A DNA stretch of 64,000 nucleotides from Tyto alba (taxonomy: Eukaryota; Chordata; Aves; Strigiformes; Tytonidae). The position numbers and the translations under genes were made by a program. The notes below the pieces were generated by a model, which was not told the DNA's origin, ran no database searches, and worked only from the letters and a program-made list of their open reading frames with translations. The stretch covers positions 7,843,427 to 7,907,426 of the forward strand of contig NW_024881296.1 in NCBI RefSeq assembly GCF_018691265.1. Reading direction: 5' to 3'. Each line of letters starts with the position of its first letter. The stretch's first letter is position 1. Below, piece after piece: positions 1 through 10,700 of the stretch.

Positions 1-1129
1 GAAAGGAGCCTAATGATTTTTTTTAGAAAGCTCATCCCAAGGGCTGACGCAGAAGAGGTGTAGGAAATGCAAACCTCTCCTGAGCTTCATCAGACTGCAG
101 ATCACCAGATGAGACCTATGCAAACTAACAGTCAATACCTGACCCACCAGGAAAGCTCGCCTCTTAAGTACAAAGAGCTGGCTGGCTGGCACATGGAAGG
201 TGGCGTTTTCCCACGGTTTGCTTAACAGTCTGTTGGGGCTGCTTTTCAATAGCTAGTATTTATATCATTAACAAATACTTCGGTATGTTTGTGGAGTATT
301 GATGGCTGCCCAGTCTTGTTTGCAAAGTACACTCATTTTAATTTGACCAAATCTTAAGAAATGTTGAGTATTTGCACCTCTGTCTGCTGACGCATCTCAT
401 ATTGGAACCTAGTAAATGTACTAAGTATTTTCATATCCACAGAAGAAATCCTAGGAGTGCAGGGTGCTGAGGTCACCATGCTCAGCATCTTGGGAAAGCT
501 GGTTCTTTGCCTTTAGCGATATAATCTTTTTAACGTTTCATATCCATTCATTAGGATGTGTTCTTTCCTGGATCCACTTGCTTTAAGTCTTGTTAATGAA
601 TACCAGCTAGACTTTTCCATATTGACAGAAGGGTAATGTTGGTATGTTGTTGGTATGTCATGACCGGGTGCCTTAAAATTATTGCTGAAAAAAATCCACC
701 GTAATAAGTTGCTACGTAAGAGAAGCATCCAGTTGTGAAATACCACATTTTATTTAACTTGTGTGTAGCTATGGAGGTATTTTGTTTCCTGCCTCAAAAA
801 GGAGTTGGTGAGCTGTATTAGGAAAGCTGTAGAGTATGCTACTGCAAGTATTGGAATATTATTGATAAATCAATGGCGTATCCTCATCTTGAATGCTGTG
901 TCTAATTTTGGTCACCCTCCTAGAAAGGACGCAGCAGGAACAGAAAGGATGGTAGAAATCAGTAAAGGCACGGATGAAAATCGACACAGAACAGTGACGG
1001 GACCTGAAGGAAAATAAAGGAGGGCTATAGCGTGGGCAAATAAAAAAATGGCTTGGAGAGTGTAAGCGATCCTTTCCCGTATGACAGTAAGAAGGGAGCG
1101 GAGCAGACCGTGAAGAGCCAGGAGCCCTT
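1..1129. other. Upstream flank, no gene recognised
   Basis: AT-rich sequence with only short ORFs lacking family resemblance. No CR1 3' tail, tRNA or splice-bounded exon was recognised. It may hold distal promoter elements of SLC35F3 or belong to the intergenic space before the neighbouring gene. Confidence 0.6.
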
Positions 1130-1132
1130 TCC

Positions 1133-1167
1133 GTGCGGTGCGGTGCGGTGCGGTGCGGTGCGGTGCG
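1133..1167 (+). repeat. Pentanucleotide repeat (GTGCG)7
   Basis: Seven uninterrupted GTGCG units at the upstream edge of the CpG island. CpG-bearing short tandem repeats in promoters are mutable and can carry methylation. It also explains several artificial ORFs on both strands here. Confidence 0.9.
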
Positions 1168-1600
1168 GTAGCCCGGCGCCCGCAGAGCTGGCCGGGGCCG
1201 GGAGCCCGGCTGGCCCCGGGCAGCCCGGGCACGGCAGCGGGAGCCGCGGTACGGTCGGGGCTCCCTGCGCGCTCCGCCGGAGCGGGGGCCCGGGAAGGCG
1301 CCCGCGGCCCCGGGGCGGCCGCGCCGGGCACTGGCGCCCGGGGCTCGGCTGCGCCCCTCGCCGCGGCGTCCGGTCGCCACCCCGCCTCGACCCGGGGGGG
1401 CGGCCCCGGGGGGGCGGGCGGGGGGGGGGGGGGGCCGTGCCGGTGACGTCGGGTTTGCAGCAGCCCCGAGCGGCAGCGGGCGGGCGGGCGGGCGGGCTGG
1501 CGAGCCCCAGCCCCCGCCGCCGCCCGGTGCTGCGGCAGAGGGCGGCGGGCCGGGAGCCGTACCGGGGAGCGCCGCCGAGGAGGGCTCCGGCGGCGCCAGG

Positions 1601-1606
1601 ATGTAG
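1601..1606 (+). promoter_or_regulatory. Start-stop upstream ORF (ATG-TAG)
   Basis: An ATG followed directly by TAG lies 48 bases (16 codons) upstream of, and in frame with, the SLC35F3 start. It has A at -3 (gccaggATGT). If the mRNA leader includes it, it would be a minimal upstream ORF that can hold ribosomes and lower translation of the main frame. Its presence in the transcript depends on the unmapped start site. Confidence 0.5.
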
Positions 1607-1648
1607 GCGCGGGGCGGCGGGGGAGCTGCCGCCGGCGACGGGCTCGCC

Positions 1649-1724
1649 ATGAAGAAGCACTCGGCCAGGGTGGCCCCCCTCAGCGCCTGCAACAGCCCCG
1701 TCCTCACCCTCACCAAAGTGGAAG
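1649..1724 (+). CDS. SLC35F3: SLC35F3 coding exon 1
   Basis: Encodes residues 1-25 and the first base of codon 26 (M-K-K-H-S-A-R ... T-K-V-E). The ATG has G at -3 and A at +4, an adequate Kozak context. The same frame carries a TAG at 1604-1606 and no other ATG before 1649, so 1649 is the first usable start in this frame. The donor is GAAG|GTAAAC at 1725. The segment lies inside the CpG island, as expected for a first exon. The basic, serine-rich N-terminus is cytosolic and has no signal peptide. A mammalian isoform with a different, longer N-terminus is known; I see no equivalent alternative first exon here. Confidence 0.9.
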
Positions 1725-4700
1725 GTAAACCGCGACGCTGTGGAGCGGAACGGGGGGAACCGCCGCGGGGGATGCTCCGGGGACGACCGAGTACCGCGAC
1801 ACGGGATGCTCCGGGGAGACCGGGTACCGCGACACGGGATGCTCCGGGGCCACCGAGTGCGGTGCCGGAGCGATTCCTGGCGGCGGCGGGGCAGCTGCGC
1901 GACTCGTGGGAAGGTCCCCGCCGCTCTCCCACGGGTCGCGCAGCTCCCCCGCCGCCGGCCATCGCCGGCACCCACCCCTATCCCCGGCCCCGCTCTGCTC
2001 CGGCTCCTTGCGCCCCCCCCCCCCCCCCCCCCCCCCCCCGGCTCTAGAGGCAGAGCTCCTCTCCTGGAGCTCCCCGCGGGGCCCGGGAGTAGCCCTCCCA
2101 GGCCCCTGGGCAAGTACCAGCCAGGCAGGACCCCTGGCAGGAGGGAGAGAGGGAGGATGCTGGACAGATTTGACCCCCGGTGGGAGGGACACTGCCTCAT
2201 GTCCCCGCCATCTGTCCTCACCTCTGGTTGCCAGTCCTGCTGCATGGTAGCAGTGGGGTCAGGGCTCCGTGGCCAGGAGGGACGTTAGGAACCCAGCAGC
2301 TGTGGAGGGGGTTGGCAGACCTTCAGGGATCACGGGGACCTCTGGAGACTTTCAGGGGTCATGGCTGGGGACCTTGAAATGGGCAGTGGTGCGCTCGGGA
2401 GGGTTTCCCAGAGAGGTCTGAAGCTCTGGGCGTCGCTAGTGGGGAGGTCTGGGGCGAGGAGCTGCAATCGGGTAGAAGCCTGTAGGCCATGTCCTAGAGA
2501 GGCAGAGCAGGTGAGATGGAGGGGGTGATGCAGAAGCAGGAGGAACAGGAAGGTGCAGGTCAGGAAGGGGATCCCATCTGAGGGGTGGATACAGAGCTCA
2601 GTTCCTGAAGGAAGGGCAAAGAGGAAGCCCCTGGTTTGGGGGATTCACTGGGGGACGTGGTAGTTGGTTGAGAGAATGGGATTGGTGAGAGGAAAAAGGT
2701 TGGCTGAGAGGAATGGAGGGAGGAGAGGCAGAAAAGGATGAGCAAGATAAGGCAAAGAGGAAGAACAACTCAAAAAAAAGGGAATGATTGGGCAGTAAGA
2801 GCTAAAATATGAATGTGAGACTCTATAGAAAGCTCATGAAGAAGAAAAAAAGTAGTATTAAAAAACAGAAGCAAATAAAAGAAAAGAAAAAATGGTAGAA
2901 ATAACTCTGTGGAGAAGAAAGTGAGAATATGCAGAAATGCCCAAGAGTGGGAAGGGAACTAAAATCAGCAAGTAGAAGTGGAAAATCAGGAGTATCTGAA
3001 GGTTGTTATTTCAGTTCCTGGACAATACAGCTGTTGCATTCCCCCAACATAAAAACCACCTGCTGTAGAGATAGGAAAAGGGATCTCAGTTTTTGGACCA
3101 AAAGAAGAGCAGGCCTGATCTCCATCGCGCTATAATTAGGATTTTAAAAAAAGCTCTTGGGGTAAGCCCTGTGCACTGTAGAGTGTTTCTCTCAAGGTTC
3201 GCATTGGAGCCTCCTCTAGGCAGGGAGCACATCTCCCTTTCTTTTGGTGCACTGCACGTGCTTTATGAATCATAAAATAATAATAATCCACCAGGTTCCA
3301 GCTTTGAAATGTGGGTCATCTCACTCCTCTTCTACCAGTTCAAATGCAGTTTATTACCCACCTTATATAGAAACAGAAGCAGCTCAATCTTTCCCTGTGC
3401 CGTAAAATTGAATCCTTTCAAGCCTTTCCCTGTCTGCTCTGCATACCAGCTCTCAGATACCTTATCACTGCCCACCAGAGACTTTGTTGACTTAGTTGGA
3501 CTTTTCCTTCTTTACCTCAGATTCTTTTTTCCTTTATCATCCGTGGCAAAAATCTAAATTGCCTTGATGGTGTATGATAGAGCCCAAAGGTTGTACAGAG
3601 GCAGGTAAGAGTTTCCTTTGCTATTTACTTCCTTTTAATGAAACTGACTGGCTTCATTTGAGAGCTTATTTTTCCAAATCAATTGACAATATTTCCTTTC
3701 AGACTAATATTGACTGATTTTGCCAGCTGGTGTTTAGAGCCATATGAAAAAGCCAAGATGCAGTTATAGGCAAAAATAAAGTGAGGCAGTGGACATACTG
3801 TGGACTGCTTGCTTCCCTTGGTCCGGCTGCTGTACCTCTGGCAAAGATTTGCCTTCCTAAAGCTCTCTAGTAGCCCAAGTCCCTTGCAAAGACGTAGCCA
3901 ATGCTGCAAGAGCAAGATAGCAAAAATCTTCCTCTGCTTCGTAGTTATGATTATTTTCCCCCCTATCAACCACCATCAAAGCATTTCAAGGATCTCCAGC
4001 AGAACCACGAGGAATATGTTTCACTCTAGGATAGTTAGCTGAGAAGAGCCTTTCATTGATATGCATTGCTGTAAAGCCTTCCAGCATTTCCTCAATTTTC
4101 CTGTCGGTGCAGTAGTTTCTTTGCTTTAAAAGGGAGATAAGGACTTTGTGCGCCTTCAGAAGTGTGACTGCCATTTCGAATTACTTCACAGATTGAATCA
4201 TCAGTATGCTCTGAGCCTGCTGTACCAGCACTTTTTGAGACAACCATATCTACATGCATCACTCAGGCAGGCAGTAACCATACCATGTGTTTTCTGTGCC
4301 TGGTACTGTTGCACACACTTCATGCTTTGAGAAACGTAGGCTCAGTGCCTAATTTGTGCTTGTTATCTTTCTGTTGTTTTTGTCACCGGTTTCCATCCAT
4401 GCCACAGTGGCCATGCCTTCCAGACCAGCCAATTGGCTGGTTTCACCCTATTTGTACATGAAAGCACAGTGTGCTTTGAGGACTGACTTCCCTTCCTTGG
4501 GGAGGTAAATATTTCCATCCCAGCTCTACATCTTGGGATCTTACAGAGATAGGTAACATCAACATTCATGACGAGCTGCAGGACAATCCCCTTGCCAGAG
4601 AAAACCCATCCTCCACTTAGCCCCTACTTAGAGTTACTTACTCCCAGGCTTCCAGCACCAAGGAAATGGTATAGCAGCCTCCCAGTATAGCACATTTCCT

Positions 4701-7700
4701 CTGCACTTTTCTGTCAGGAATAGTGACTGGTGATATTTAAAGTTGCTTATAAAGCAAATGATAGCTCTCTGCTTTTAATTATGACACACAGATGTCTAAA
4801 CTGAGTTGCTGCCTAACCAGATTCTGCCACATGGTCAGCTGGAGTAACCTTGTCTGCATCACTGGAGTTGCAGGAAATTTGTACAAATACAAATGAGAAA
4901 TTAATTTGGCCTTTAATATATTTGCATGCCTGAAGAGAATTCATCACAAGTGTATCAACACTGTAATCACTTTAATAATAAATCTTTTTTACTTCTTTAG
5001 CAAGCACAAACTGAAGATCCCAAGCACAGCAAAAACTTTCATGAGTAGCAGTCTGCTTCCTTAGGAGATGAAATTCTTATTATCCTCATTTTGCAGATGG
5101 AGCAGCCGAAAAACTGCAGAATGAAGCAACTTGTCTAAAAACAGGCAGCACATCTTTTCACAGAGCAGGCAAAAAAAGACCTGCTGTAGATAGGAATGGA
5201 TCCCCAAACTTTCCACACATGTTTTCTGGCTACGGGAGGGCACTGCCACAAATGGATGCAATAGGGGTGGGAGAAGACTTACTGAAATCAGTGACTTCAA
5301 GTTCCTACTGAAACTTTTGCTTTGGGAAATAAGCTCAAATGCTGCGTAAGTATGTCTCTGGATAAATACTGTGTAGCTATTAGCGGTGTTCTGCTGGTGG
5401 CATCTAAAGGTTTTGGTAGTCAGACAACACTTGTTTGTATTTTGACTGAGCACTAGGGCAGGCCCTGTGAAGATGTCACCCAGGAGTTAGCGTCTTTAGG
5501 AGCAAGAATTGTGCCCACTGGTCTTTTTTGTGTGAGAGCAGTAGATTATAGAAACACACGGTGCTCATGTGTTCTAGAAAACAGAAGCAGCTGGAGAGCA
5601 GGAAAGGCCGGTGGTTTGGTGGCTCGGCAGGGCTGTGGGTTTGTGTAGGCTTCCCCACCGAAGCGACTGTCGCGAGGAATGCGTGTTGGCAGCTGCGTGG
5701 AGTAATTAACTTGCAAAACATTCACTTTTGCTCAGGCTGTCTTTCTGCACAGAAGACAGTCTTCAGCATGAGCATTCAGAATCCGGGCAGAGACCATCAA
5801 ACCCGCCTTGCGCTTGCTCCGTAGTTGCGGTAGCAGCTTTCGCTCTCTCCTGAACGGAGCTGGGAGGGAGGGAATGCCCTTCCGGGGAAGGTAGGGGTAA
5901 CAAGTTTGCGTGCAGCTACAGGAATGAATGGGGGTGTAAGTTTGCTGTGTGTCTGCTTCTCCACGGTACCTGTGCTGTTATTACAGGGTCAAGTCAACAC
6001 GACTTACTCCCCTGACAGAAAAGCGGTACCCTCTTCCATGTTCGCTGTGGATACCGAGTGTTAGGTGCGTGGAGGCAGTAATTACACCCTGGCTTTGCCC
6101 CAGGGCAACTTTTACCCATTTTGCCTATTCCTTGCAGTATTTTCAGTTAACACGACAGCATATTTGAGCAGATACCCAAAATCTTGTTCCAATGGCATGA
6201 GGAGTTTCATCTTGCATAACACCTGGCTCCCTTCCCAAATGGCACCGTGCTTTCTTAGGCTTTAAACAGCCTCAAAATGAGCTGCTCTTAGCTGTGCTAG
6301 GCTTACTCACTGGGGATTCCCACCAGCTCATCTTTGATCGTGTCCCACTGGTTATTTCGTATACCATCTCGCCTGTGCAAACTCATAAGCTATAGGTTTG
6401 GAGGTGACTCATTACTTCTGCACTGTATGTCTCCTCCCCAAATGGTACAAAAATAAAATAAGACCATTTTTATGTTACTAAACTAATGCCAGAGCAGGAG
6501 CTTTAATGCATCATGAAGCAGAGAGATAAGTTATTAAAGATTTATTCAAGCTTCCTTACTTTAGTGGCTGAAATGAGCCAATATGTACACACTATAGACA
6601 AACAATAATTTCATTTACTGTGACAGAGCTTAAGAATAGCAGCAACCATTGGATCATCTTCTCAGACCTTCTATGGATCACAGATCATCACATTTCAGCC
6701 ACTTATCCGTAACAGAAGCAAGGTGCATTTTCTAGTCATCTTGAATCAATTTAGGCATTTGCTCTCAAAAAATAAGCAGATTACTAATCCATCTATTTAT
6801 TTATAGATTTCTCCTGTGAGAAGTTGGGACAAGAACTAGTAAAAAATAAATATTACGTCACTAGAACACATCATTCATTGTCTCCTATTTTCATTTTATA
6901 ATGCTTGTAAAAGAAATTTTGTTCCTCTTTCCCAATGGCTGACAATTGTAAGCAGTAGGATTTGTAGCATAGAAGTAGTTCAGTATAAGAGCCAGAGTTC
7001 AGAAAAGACTCGTAGTTCAGCATAAACGTATGATAGCTCAACATGTATTCCCCAGCAGTTTCCCAGTTATAAGCCTCATATATAGCGTTATTTATTCTGT
7101 AGCTTTCCTAGCACGTTCTACTCAGCACAGCACATTCACTCATATACGAAGCGGCTTGCTAGTTGGCTCGAGTACCATTGCCAACCTTTAGTCCACAGCC
7201 CAGTTAATCTTTGTTAATTATAAACCATGAGATGCCACTGCAGACCTGGATAGCATCCTGCGGAAGCAGGAATTTGGCCAATGAAAGAGTAGATTTACTT
7301 TGTAGTCTTCACTGAGTTTTGCTGGCAGCCACTGCAGCATAAGATCAAAGGCAGCAGGAAACAAGGTGTTTTTAGCAGTGCAGGGATGGCTTGTTTTTAG
7401 GCAGAACTGCCTGCCAAATGAGTAGGCACTGTGTATTGGAGAAGCCAGGTACCACCTCCAATGTTAACTGCCCAGTGCCAGGAACTTGGATCCACTCCAC
7501 CTAGGCATAATGCAGGTGTACCTAGCCTGGAAATGTTGTGAGTCCTACTCTAGGCCTGAATTTCACCATGGGATCTAGCACCCTTTGATTATACAAAAGT
7601 TACCTGTTGACTCTTCTGAAAGTAATATGTATAGATTTCTCTCATTATCACTATTTCTGACCTCCTCAAATGAAAAAAAAAGTGAGCCCCATAAGCCTCG

Positions 7701-10700
7701 TAATTCAGTCATGGAGAATATAGAAGTGAAGAAGTACGATCTAGAAATGCCTTTTCCACAATCACCTCAAATTCCCTACTGTAAGTCTCAGTATTTATGG
7801 CTGAAAAAGGCATGAGTCTGTCTTGTATAGCTAGTTGAAAGACTTGAGGAATAGCGGGTTGCAAAAGCCTTTCTCACTGAAAAGAGGAAGAGGCAAGTAT
7901 CAGAGAGAAAATAGAAACTAGAATTTTTGCCTGTAATGCTCAAAGTTCTACTGAGTGCTTTGGTGCCAACATGGTTCTAGCCAAACCTAGCTTTGTTATC
8001 AAAGGAGACCCAGCTTCTTCTGAGCTTGCTGGTGAGAGGTGAGGAAGCATCCTCTTCTTTCTTCCAGTAGATCCTTGAGCAGCAAATCATGTGGGGACTT
8101 CTCTGGATATATATGTGTAACTGCAGTCACTGTGAGCACACTCGAGTCCATGTCAAGTCCACGTTAATATCTGATTATTGGCTGACAGAGAACAGATGCT
8201 CCAACTATCTTGTTCTGAACGTAGGACCTAAAGAAAACATTATGTTTGAGGTTCAATAGCATATTAACCCTTTTGCTTCTAAGGGAACAGCCAATTGGAG
8301 TTAGAATTCAGTATGCAAGAAACCAATTGGCTATAGCAAAATCTTGTCTCTAAAATTGTGTTCACTTGAAAGCCAAGCAGCTTTCAATTCAATTTTGGAA
8401 AGCTCCATGAGGGAGAGAGAACATTGTCTAGTTTTTGATTAAATGCAGCCAGCATAGCCCCCACAGTTAGCATGAATTCACTTACCTCTTAATATAAATA
8501 CCTGTATATATGTAGTGATATAAATGTGCTATTTATATTCGTATAAGTAGTTGAATTCCCTTGGAGACAAAACTATTACTCAGGAAAGGCACATGGCACT
8601 CAAACGCCTGGCTAATTAATTCAGTAGTTTGCTGCAGAGAATCCAGTCTGTTTTTTTTTCACCAGAACAGGCAATCATCTCTCAAACCTTTGTTCAGGGT
8701 GAAATTTGCACAGACTCTGATCAAAATTTGCCCATAGTACAGTTTTGGTCTGTAGAAGTTCTGCTTCTACAGAGATGCTGGTCTCCTCAAAGTAAATGGT
8801 GAAACTCCCAGTGACCTTGCCAGGTAACTCACTGCAAGCTTCAGTCCCATTTTTATTCAAGAAGGGAGTGCAGAATAATGAAAAAAATAAAATTATCTTT
8901 TTCCATACTATCGAGAATGTGAATTTCATAATCAGAATTATTCTTTACATGCTTTTATGGCTGTTACTTTCCAGCACCACAATGCTGATACTGTAATAAG
9001 CACCCAGTATCTCTGTTTTCACTCTGGACCTCAGTCATGCATTCTGATTAATAAAAAGGACAGTATTTTGGGGAACTCCCCAGCCCACAAAATTCAGAGT
9101 GGAATATCATGCTTTAATGAGGCCCGTTTGAATTCAGCACTTTTAGTAGAATTTCTAAGCAGTTGCCTCTGAAGATGAATTAAATGGATTAAAGTTCAAA
9201 TTGCTTCAGTATGGAGTTGGTAATTTTTCAGCTCTCTCTGTATCACTGACTGGAATTAGAATATATATTTTGCAGGAAGCCTTGCTGAAGTATTTGACAG
9301 AGGAAGAGAGGTATGTGTATACTAAGGAGGAGAACTTAGCATATCTTCAGCAAATACATGCAAATTATTTAATTGCAACTCTTAGTAAGCTTAGGTATAA
9401 TATTTAACACAGGATAAAACAGGAGTTAATATATGATAACCCTCAGTGATAGAAAACAGTATATCTGAGAGTAGTACCTTAGGATTTGGGAGTACCTGTT
9501 AGAAGAAACTTGTGCCTATTTGGTACAAGTTAAACTATATGGATGATCTGGTGGTATCAGTGATGTGGGATAGATTTCCACAGACAAGACGACAACAGAA
9601 TCATCCTGATCGCCAGTAAGCCAATAGACCTATTTCCTACCCTGTGGAAATTAAGGTGGGATGATCAGATAAGTCTGAATAACCTGCATAGATTATCGTG
9701 ACATTTCACTTTGTATAATTAGTTCATTTATATTATGAATTCAGAAGAGGGTCTGAACTCAGAATGCATTTGTCTAGCTTTGAATCTGTGTTCATGCATT
9801 TTTCCCCATTTCCAGATACCTACATCTTTTATTCTGTAGCCTCAAGCAAATTCAGACCTTCTGACCTAATAGGTTCATACCCCGTTTTTGTTCTTTAAAA
9901 TAACTTCTACTGTGGATTTTAAAACTATCTGCTGTATTGATTTATTCTTAATTTAGTCATGCCATTCCATGATCAAATTAAGTAAAATGATTTTTATCTG
10001 CTACTGTAAAAGCAAAGTATTTAAAGAAAGTGCTTTAAACTTTTAGTTTCCCAAATAGCATCTACAAATCCATATGTGCAATGCCATTTTGGCCAAATAC
10101 TGTAATTTAAAAACTGATTTAATAAAGGTTTATGGGGTTTTGTCATTTTTCCATTACAATACATTAATTGGTATTCATTAAAAAATATAATACTGCTCTG
10201 TTAGACCTTCAGCACCCACCATGTTTGGAAAGTTGGGGAAATGTGTGCAGACTCAAAGCCACCGAAGTCCCACATGCCAGCCACCAATGGGGACTCACAG
10301 CTTCCCTGTAGGAGCCCAAGAGCTATTTCCTCAAAAAATCACACGCACACCCGCCATATGGGGCTTGACCAAAGGTCTGTCTGGTCCTGCCTCCAGCTCA
10401 GTGGAATTGATTGGGAAGGTGTATTTTCTAACCTGATATGCAACTCTCGCTCTGTGTGTGTGCTGACAGCTGCAGTTTCCCCAGATGTAGGAAGCAGCTT
10501 TTTTTCCCCCCTGATTTCTGCTTTGTTCCTAGTAAATTTTGGCAGCTGTTTTGCTTTTTTGGCTGCTACTGAACCCTGAGTTGCCCTTTTCGTGGAGCAG
10601 CCTGTGAAGGGCACGAGATCCCTGGTGGCAGTGGCCAGACCCCATTGCTGAGTGTGTAGAATGGGGGTCGTTTACTCCCACCTGCATCTCTTTATTGGCA

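Larger units (their letters stand above)
1130..1648 (+). promoter_or_regulatory. SLC35F3: CpG-island promoter and 5' leader of SLC35F3
   Basis: The sequence switches abruptly from AT-rich flank to extreme G+C with dense CpG near 1130; the island continues to about 2110. It contains many GGGCGG/GGCGGG Sp1-type boxes, a CRE-like TGACGTC at 1444-1450, a G15 run (1420-1434) and a (GCGG)n block (about 1479-1496). I see no TATA box close to the start, so initiation is probably dispersed, as usual for CpG islands. The transcription start cannot be placed from sequence alone. The leader just upstream of the start codon includes a start-stop uORF at 1601-1606. Confidence 0.75.

Noticed and set aside
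859..2288. Overlapping long ORFs on both strands (up to 406 codons) across the CpG island
   Set aside because: Proline/arginine/glycine low-complexity products on both strands and in several frames follow from extreme GC and the GTGCG repeat. Only the short frame starting at 1649 matches a known protein.
8289..8332. Two CCAATTGG palindromes 33 bases apart
   Set aside because: Short motifs in AT-rich intron; expected by chance and no promoter context.
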